From a virus, in the IMG/VR virus record IMGVR_UViG_3300022921_000099, positions 1 through 24,817 of that record: a stretch of DNA of 24,817 nucleotides, one strand, 5' to 3'. How positions within the stretch are numbered: the first letter of the stretch is position 1; every line of letters starts with the position of its first letter. The notes beneath the pieces were generated by a model that worked only from the letters and a program-made list of their open reading frames with translations, did no database searches and was not told the DNA's origin. Position numbers and translations under genes: made by a program. This document shows positions 20,447 to 24,817 of this stretch, in pieces.

Positions 20447-22096
20447 CTATCTCATTTGTGCTCTGTTAGCCGCACTAAATCCTCTGCGGTTAACTAGTTT
20501 CATATCCCCTGTAGGATCTGACAGCACATAGCCTTCACCTCCGGGTTGACCGTTAATTGTTGCAACTACATCGCTATCCTGAGTATCAAGTTGCGAAATA
20601 ATATTGTCTTTAACTTTCATAATGCCATTAACAGTATCCCATATAGCACTAAAAGTATTAACGTTTTCCTTAATATATTTAATCAAACGTTCTTGTTTAG
20701 GTTTACTTACCTTAGAGTTACTTAACCATTTAAGGAAGTCACGTCCTAAATTATCTAATCCTGTATCCACCTTGCTGTTTGTATATGTGTATAAGATGTT
20801 GCTGAAGTCAGAGACTTTCATCTGTGCGAGTTTATTTTTGTCAAGGAAACTGTCAATAGAACTTGCATTTTTATTAATGAGAGCCTCTAACTTGTTTAAT
20901 GAAGTTTCGTCAACCTTAGGGGCTTCGGAAACTGTTACAGGTGGTATAACAAATAACTCGTTACCCTGAAACATATCAAATTCTTTTAAGGGTGACTCAT
21001 TGCCATTTTCGTCTACTACTCTGTGAATTACAACACCAACTGAACTTTGTCCTATCCTCTTACCAATTTTGCTATCAGCCTTTACCATGTACTGTACAAT
21101 TTGTGGCTTAAACATATAGACATCTTGTTCTTTGTTAGGTGTGTTAAAATAAAGCATATCTCCTTTGAAATATCCTCTAAAATCTTTAGGTGTCGCCTTC
21201 TCCATTACAGAGTAAGCCTTTTTCATATTTGCCGCTAATGCTTTAAACCCATCTGGATTCTTCTGTGCGCCTGGTCTTGCAAGGAACATCTTTTCTACTG
21301 CTTCAGGACTTTTGTTTTTTCCATCGTATCCTTTTGCTCCGAATCCGCCTTTGTCGGTAAGCATAAACTTTCCATCTTCATCGCGACCAAAAATGACTGC
21401 GGGAGATCCATCCCATTTGATAGTAACTTTTCCTTGTCCACCACTTGCTAACTCCTTCAATTGTCCTAATGCACGTTTTGCACCTGCACTACCTTGAAAG
21501 AATACTAAATCTTCTGCGTGTTGAATACGTGCTTCTGCTTCTTTAATATTTTGTTTCGACTCTTCTACTTTAGTTCTTTGTTTTGATAAGTTAAAAATGT
21601 CAATACCTTTGTCTCTATTAATAGGACGTTTTGTTTTATCATTTGCTATCCAAGTTTTTGAACCTGCATCATATGTATATGTTGCGCCATCTTGTGCATT
21701 AACAAATGCACTACCGCCCCTAACTTCTTCAGGACCTAAAATTTTCTTTGTACTAAATTGCTTTGGCTTTGCGGCAGTCTGTGTTGGCTCTCCAGGACCA
21801 GTTTGTGGCTCTGAAGTTTTTTTAGGGTTTACTTCTGCTTTCGCGTCACCGTCGCCCTTAACTAACCCTTTTACGTCTTTACCAATTTGTCCAATGCTCT
21901 TAAGAATGGCTCCAGCATTAGGAGCGGCTTTATTTCCTGCTCCAGTCTTTGCAAACTTCTGTCCTGATTTCCATGCATCCTTAGTCTTAGACCAAAGACC
22001 TGGTTTCTTATCAGGATTGGTCAACTGCTGAGTAAACGTTTTTTGTTTAGGTGCCGGAGCAACAGGAGCCTCTGTTTTAAAATCTTTAAATCTCAT
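20447..22096 (-). CDS. Protein with ATP-dependent ligase-like motifs (perhaps DUF6267 type)
   Basis: The 549-residue protein has a disordered Lys/Ala/Pro-rich start (about 1-115). A domain follows with KWDGSPAVIFG (K227, like ligase motif I K-x-D-G), GYFKGDMLYF (about 308, like motif III), and near the C-terminus GEGYVL (E521, like motif IV) and MKLVNR (K533, like motif V). The order and spacing fit the covalent nucleotidyltransferase fold of DNA/RNA ligases, although motif V has a single Lys and the OB domain is not evident. Homologues that I recall in marine T4-like phages carry no function. It overlaps the nucleotidyltransferase gene by 11 bases, so the two are co-translated. Confidence 0.72.
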   Translation of the reverse strand: MRFKDFKTEAPVAPAPKQKTFTQQLTNPDKKPGLWSKTKDAWKSGQKFAKTGAGNKAAPNAGAILKSIGQIGKDVKGLVKGDGDAKAEVNPKKTSEPQTGPGEPTQTAAKPKQFSTKKILGPEEVRGGSAFVNAQDGATYTYDAGSKTWIANDKTKRPINRDKGIDIFNLSKQRTKVEESKQNIKEAEARIQHAEDLVFFQGSAGAKRALGQLKELASGGQGKVTIKWDGSPAVIFGRDEDGKFMLTDKGGFGAKGYDGKNKSPEAVEKMFLARPGAQKNPDGFKALAANMKKAYSVMEKATPKDFRGYFKGDMLYFNTPNKEQDVYMFKPQIVQYMVKADSKIGKRIGQSSVGVVIHRVVDENGNESPLKEFDMFQGNELFVIPPVTVSEAPKVDETSLNKLEALINKNASSIDSFLDKNKLAQMKVSDFSNILYTYTNSKVDTGLDNLGRDFLKWLSNSKVSKPKQERLIKYIKENVNTFSAIWDTVNGIMKVKDNIISQLDTQDSDVVATINGQPGGEGYVLSDPTGDMKLVNRRGFSAANRAQMR

Positions 22097-22850
22097 TTAA
22101 TCTATCCATTGTATTTCTAAACCATTCACCCGGCTCATATTGTACAGCCTCTGGCAACTTCAATCCATCTTTTTCAAAGTATTTCATTGCATCATCTACC
22201 ATTGCTTTGTAATTAGGATCGCTCTTAATTTTAGCAACAATAGTTTCAACACTATCCAAGTCCGGACCTTTAGCAGTATCACCTAAGAGATACTGTGCAA
22301 TCTCGTCTGGATTTTTTGTAATTGTTTTATTTGTAATTCTATCTACTAGTCCTGTCTGACTGTTAAACTTATATCCATGAAACTTAGCAATACTAGAAAT
22401 AAGAACTGCTCTATGCATACCTTTGTAAGGTGTGTTGTCCCCAGACCCTTTCATAGCAAACTTCATAAACTCTGGCTCACCAAACATTAAGTCTAATTGA
22501 GCAAAGCCATTCTTCTCATCACCTTTGATAGGAGTTCTAAAATGAACGTTAATTCCTGTTTTGGCTACCCATAATCTTGGATCATCGTTTGGGTGAGTTT
22601 TCTTAACCCAGGATACTAATTTTGCTTCAATGTCTTGTTTTGTATATTTGTCTTTGTCAACAGCAATATCCATATCACCGCTTGTGCTACGAATACCTGT
22701 TGATCCTAATTTATTATTAACAAGGTCTAGACCAAGAATCTTTTCAGCCCACTGTAATGTAGGATCGACATCTGCTTGATTAATTCGACCAGTTAGTGGC
22801 TTTTGTGATTCAGGATCTTTAAAAACATTACCGCCTTCTTTTAGTAACAT
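22086..22850 (-). CDS. Pol-beta superfamily nucleotidyltransferase
   Basis: This 254-residue protein has the signature GSTGIRSTSGDMDIAV (G49-S50, then D59-x-D61) and a third carboxylate in AQLDLMFGE (D120), giving the two-metal triad of Pol-beta type nucleotidyltransferases such as tRNA CCA-adding enzyme and minimal NTases. INVHFRTP (about 110) fits the third strand. The acceptor substrate (RNA 3' end, DNA or protein) cannot be read off. The gene shares one base with the small gene upstream and 11 bases with the ligase-like gene downstream, so the two enzymes are likely made together. No toxin or antitoxin partner is seen. Confidence 0.85.
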   Translation of the reverse strand: MLLKEGGNVFKDPESQKPLTGRINQADVDPTLQWAEKILGLDLVNNKLGSTGIRSTSGDMDIAVDKDKYTKQDIEAKLVSWVKKTHPNDDPRLWVAKTGINVHFRTPIKGDEKNGFAQLDLMFGEPEFMKFAMKGSGDNTPYKGMHRAVLISSIAKFHGYKFNSQTGLVDRITNKTITKNPDEIAQYLLGDTAKGPDLDSVETIVAKIKSDPNYKAMVDDAMKYFEKDGLKLPEAVQYEPGEWFRNTMDRLNEI

Positions 22851-23107
22851 TAACTTCCCCTTTTACTTTCTTGCACTTTTTGAACTCCACGTCTAAATTT
22901 TTTAGAGTCACCTGTTCTAATGCTGTTCAAAAATCTACGCTCTAGGTCTAATGCCTCTTCTTCAGTATATGTATCTCGCATTCTAGCGATTAGATTAACT
23001 GCACTTTCAATAATATTTGTGCCAGTTGTGGCGATCAGAGAATCATTATCTCTTGCTCGATGAAGATTGTTTAATTCTTCTAGAATTGATCTAGTTCGTT
23101 TTTTCAT
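22850..23107 (-). CDS. Small conserved phage protein
   Basis: This 85-residue helical basic protein contains IIESAVNLIARMRDTYTEEEALDLERRFLNSIRTGDSKKF, a pattern I recall from small marine phage proteins (E-S-A-x-N-L-I ... E-L-E-R-R-x-L-x-S-I-R). No function known. It has AAGGAAA and a CATAAATA late box (23127-23134) upstream and a sigma70-like promoter at 23178-23206. It is the first gene of the long operon ending at the terminator at 18649. Confidence 0.75.
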   Translation of the reverse strand: MKKRTRSILEELNNLHRARDNDSLIATTGTNIIESAVNLIARMRDTYTEEEALDLERRFLNSIRTGDSKKFRRGVQKVQESKRGS

Positions 23108-23126
23108 AATACAGTTTCCTTACTAC

Positions 23127-23134
23127 TATTTATG
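23127..23134 (-). promoter_or_regulatory. Late promoter box CATAAATA
   Basis: CATAAATA on the minus strand, 19 bases before the ATG at 23107 and followed by AAGGAAA. Together with the sigma70-like promoter upstream it gives the operon two possible start points. Confidence 0.6.
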
Positions 23135-23177
23135 GCTTTTACAAATAAAATTGTTTGAAGACGGAGCCTAGTTAAAC

Positions 23178-23206
23178 ACTATAGCACAACTCATACTGTA
23201 ATGCAA
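23178..23206 (-). promoter_or_regulatory. Sigma70-like promoter with extended -10
   Basis: TTGCAT (23201-23206), 17-base spacer, TATAGT (23178-23183) preceded by TG at the extended -10 position. It faces the long minus-strand operon. Confidence 0.6.
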
Positions 23207-23226
23207 ACATTATTTGTTCAAATTAT

Positions 23227-23234
23227 AATAAATA
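23227..23234 (+). promoter_or_regulatory. Late promoter box AATAAATA on the plus strand
   Basis: AATAAATA followed by AGGAGG and the ATG at 23257, the only such box seen on the plus strand and in the right place for the DUF1353-type gene. Confidence 0.6.
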
Positions 23235-23256
23235 TTCACATAACCAGGAGGGCAAA

Positions 23257-23727
23257 ATGGGTACATTTAACAATAAAATTATGGCTGAATTCAATCCGCC
23301 TAAGAAATGGGTTCTAGGGCGCGAATTATCGTATGATTGTCCTGAATTATCTAAAGATGAAGTCAAAGCATTAACTAACGTTGGCGTTAAAATGAAAGGT
23401 ACAAAAATAACTGTACCTGTAGGGTTTGTAACAGATCTAGCATCAGTTCCAAGAGCCATGTGGTGGTTGATTGCACCTTTCGACGTAGCAAGGGCGGCAA
23501 TCATTCATGACTTACTGTATAAAACTATTAGACAGTATCGTTGGAAAATGAAAGACAAGCAAGACAATGATTTAGTCAAAGCGGCTAAGATAGCATCTGA
23601 TTTAGTATTCTATCACGGTATGAATGATGCCGAGCCAGCAATTCCTAAGTGGAAGAAATATTCTGCTTGGAAGGCAGTAGATTTGTTTGGTAATGGATCA
23701 ATAGTTCCAAACGAAGACAACATTTAA
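23257..23727 (+). CDS. DUF1353-family phage protein
   Basis: This 156-residue protein has the family signature VPVGFVTDLASVPRAMWW (53-70), followed by ARAAIIHDLLYK (79-89) with the conserved His-Asp. Then a helical end with KYSAWKAVDLFG. DUF1353 proteins are frequent in tailed phages, but their role is not settled. AGGAGG stands six bases before the ATG, and a second Met lies eight codons later. This is the only plus-strand gene in the window. Its stop overlaps the stop of the nucleotide-sugar dehydrogenase gene on the other strand, so the genes converge with no space for a terminator. Confidence 0.9.
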   Translation: MGTFNNKIMAEFNPPKKWVLGRELSYDCPELSKDEVKALTNVGVKMKGTKITVPVGFVTDLASVPRAMWWLIAPFDVARAAIIHDLLYKTIRQYRWKMKDKQDNDLVKAAKIASDLVFYHGMNDAEPAIPKWKKYSAWKAVDLFGNGSIVPNEDNI

Positions 23728-24461
23728 ATCTTACGTATGCGGTTGTTATACTCGATCGCTTCTTTAATTATAGACAGGTCAACATTATCTCGTTGACCTG
23801 TTTGCACGATTGCTGAAGTATCTTTAGGAAAACAATGCCCGCCAAATCCTCGTTCTTCTGTAACTTGTGTATGGCTTTCTGTAATACGAGAATCCATTCC
23901 TGTATAGTGTGCTACTGCTTCATATTCAATACCAAGTGCTTCGCATAGATCATATACTTGATTAAAGAATGCAACCTTAGTTGCTAAAAAACTATTACGC
24001 ATATACTTTGCAAGAATAAGTTCTTTTGGATCTGCAATTTCAATATCTTTAGAAAAAACCTTACCCCAAAAACTACATGAGGTACCTCCGATGAGAATAA
24101 GTTCTGCATCTTGCAAATCCTGTACTGCTGAACTAGCACGTAGAAACTCCGGACTAAAGTTTAGCATCCGATTAGGAAATGTATCTATTAGCATATCCCA
24201 TCCTTCAACTGAAATTGTACTTTTAATTAAGATAGGTACGTCTGGTGCTCTTTCTATAACATCATACACATTGTCCATGTGACACGAACCATCTTCTCGT
24301 GGCGGTGTTGAAACACAAACAATAACTGCATCTGTGTCTTGCGGAATTGGTTTATTGTATTCTGGCCAAGCAGGATCTACAATAGTAATGTCATGCTTGT
24401 CTTTTAATACTTCTCGATGTGCTTTGCCTACAAAGCCATAGCCTGCTATCGTTATCTTCAT
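23724..24461 (-). CDS. Short nucleotide-sugar dehydrogenase (UDP-glucose/GDP-mannose DH family)
   Basis: The 245-residue protein has a Rossmann start GYGFVG (7-12), SPEFLR (103-108), the K-x-x-x-N-S-F-L-A-T-K-V-A-F helix around 152-165 and GFGGHCFPKD with the catalytic Cys C210. These are the NAD-binding and central domains of enzymes that oxidise a sugar C6 to the acid. Family members are usually near 400 residues; the C-terminal sugar-binding domain is absent. I place the start at 24461, since the frame upstream runs through a terminator and another gene. There is no clear ribosome binding site. It could act on host or phage polysaccharide precursors, with a partner or as a dimer. Confidence 0.85.
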   Translation of the reverse strand: MKITIAGYGFVGKAHREVLKDKHDITIVDPAWPEYNKPIPQDTDAVIVCVSTPPREDGSCHMDNVYDVIERAPDVPILIKSTISVEGWDMLIDTFPNRMLNFSPEFLRASSAVQDLQDAELILIGGTSCSFWGKVFSKDIEIADPKELILAKYMRNSFLATKVAFFNQVYDLCEALGIEYEAVAHYTGMDSRITESHTQVTEERGFGGHCFPKDTSAIVQTGQRDNVDLSIIKEAIEYNNRIRKI

Positions 24462-24477
24462 AAAATTATTTAAGAAA

Positions 24478-24503
24478 AGAATAGGCCCCGAAGGGCCTAT
24501 TCT
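24478..24503 (-). terminator. Intrinsic terminator with UUCG loop after the Gly/Asn-rich gene
   Basis: An 11-bp stem, AGAATAGGCCC / GGGCCTATTCT, with a UUCG loop on the minus strand, followed by CTTTTCTT. The core ATAGGCCCTTCGGGGCCTAT recurs in the terminator at 3834-3857. Confidence 0.82.
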
Positions 24504-24507
24504 GGTT

Positions 24508-24807
24508 TTACTTCTCTGCTGGGAAGTTATAAGCAGGATTACCGTAGTATGGTGGACGATAAACATCACGACCGTCACCTTGTGCGTTAACGTGTCCTGA
24601 AGTGTTGCCGTTGCCAGCAAAGTCACCTGCGGTGCGACCTTTACCTGAGAAACTCATAGTGAATGTTGCTTCACCTTCTGCGTTGCCGTTGCCTACTACT
24701 TCTCCGTTTGCGTTACCAGCACCATTGCCCATTGTCTGGCCTTCATTAAAGAAAGCGAATGCTGTTGTTGCGTTTAATACTAATGCTAATGCGATAATTT
24801 TTTTCAT
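24508..24807 (-). CDS. Secreted Gly/Asn-rich small protein
   Basis: The protein has 99 residues. A signal peptide (MKKIIALALVLNATTAFA) is followed by a mature part full of Gly, Asn, Ala and Thr with repeated G-N-G/G-N-A units (NGAGNANGEVVGNGNAEGEA), then a Tyr/Pro-rich end (RPPYYGNPAYNFPAEK). No cysteine. Composition recalls secreted Gly-rich and sulfur-globule-type proteins, but that is a loose resemblance. Near its own terminator and far from structural genes, it looks like a cell-envelope factor. The start is 10 bases from the window edge, so its promoter and ribosome binding site are not visible. Confidence 0.82.
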   Translation of the reverse strand: MKKIIALALVLNATTAFAFFNEGQTMGNGAGNANGEVVGNGNAEGEATFTMSFSGKGRTAGDFAGNGNTSGHVNAQGDGRDVYRPPYYGNPAYNFPAEK

Positions 24808-24817
24808 TTTAAATTTC

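Noticed and set aside
24462-24626. Extension of the nucleotide-sugar dehydrogenase upstream to 24626
   Set aside because: The added 55 residues do not fit the family, run through a UUCG terminator and overlap the Gly/Asn-rich gene; the family start MKITIAGYGFVG is at 24461.
1-24817. CRISPR array or insertion sequence
   Set aside because: No evenly spaced direct repeats, transposase or terminal inverted repeats were seen on either strand.

Overview
The window reads as part of the genome of a T4-like marine bacteriophage (tailed, myovirus type), AT-rich and densely packed. Almost every gene lies on the minus strand, so transcription runs from high to low coordinates. The phage assignment rests on an nrdA-nrdB-glutaredoxin cassette, a tail-fibre/tailspike gene, a PD-(D/E)XK nuclease, a 2OG-Fe(II) oxygenase, a string of small phage-typical structural or hypothetical proteins, tRNA genes, and TATAAATA-like boxes (the T4 late-promoter type) placed just before Shine-Dalgarno sites. 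The host is inferred to be a marine alphaproteobacterium, because the window carries a circularly permuted (two-piece) tmRNA of the type common in that class; some beta- and cyanobacteria also have such genes. No integrase or host housekeeping block is visible.

Layout from right to left, in the direction of transcription. 24.8-23.7 kb: a secreted Gly/Asn-rich small protein, a UUCG-loop terminator, and a short nucleotide-sugar dehydrogenase. 23.26-23.73 kb: the only plus-strand gene (DUF1353 type), divergent from the next block. 23.1-18.7 kb: a long operon with a small conserved protein, a Pol-beta-type nucleotidyltransferase, a protein carrying DNA/RNA-ligase-like motifs, and three unknown or structural proteins, ended by a strong terminator at 18649-18680. 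18.65-14.94 kb: small virion-type proteins, including a membrane/coiled-coil protein, two paralogous very basic proteins, an Ala/Gly-rich protein, and an acidic protein whose gene ends in an A9 tract that looks like a programmed -1 frameshift site. 14.9-11.56 kb: 2OG oxygenase, nuclease, tailspike and a conserved unknown.

11.5-6.1 kb: nrdA, nrdB, glutaredoxin, an Sm-like small protein, a HAD phosphatase, a 59-residue Lys/Ala-rich protein, a cold-shock protein and a small conserved protein. This is a nucleotide-supply and RNA-handling block. 6.1-3.8 kb: a consensus sigma70 promoter drives the two-piece tmRNA, a glycine-zipper envelope protein and tRNA-Trp, tRNA-Gly and tRNA-Thr. A terminator follows, then a porin-like outer-membrane protein and a second UUCG-loop terminator. 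3.8-0.07 kb: two small conserved phage proteins, three consecutive lipoproteins, and a membrane-anchored coiled-coil protein that runs to the left edge.

The most interesting points are the phage-borne permuted tmRNA, the -1 frameshift candidate, the nucleotidyltransferase/ligase-like pair, a run of proteins with similar short N-termini that may be capsid-targeting peptides, and an envelope-remodelling set (porin, glycine zipper, three lipoproteins, secreted Gly/Asn-rich protein). All family names come from reading the sequence; no database search was run.
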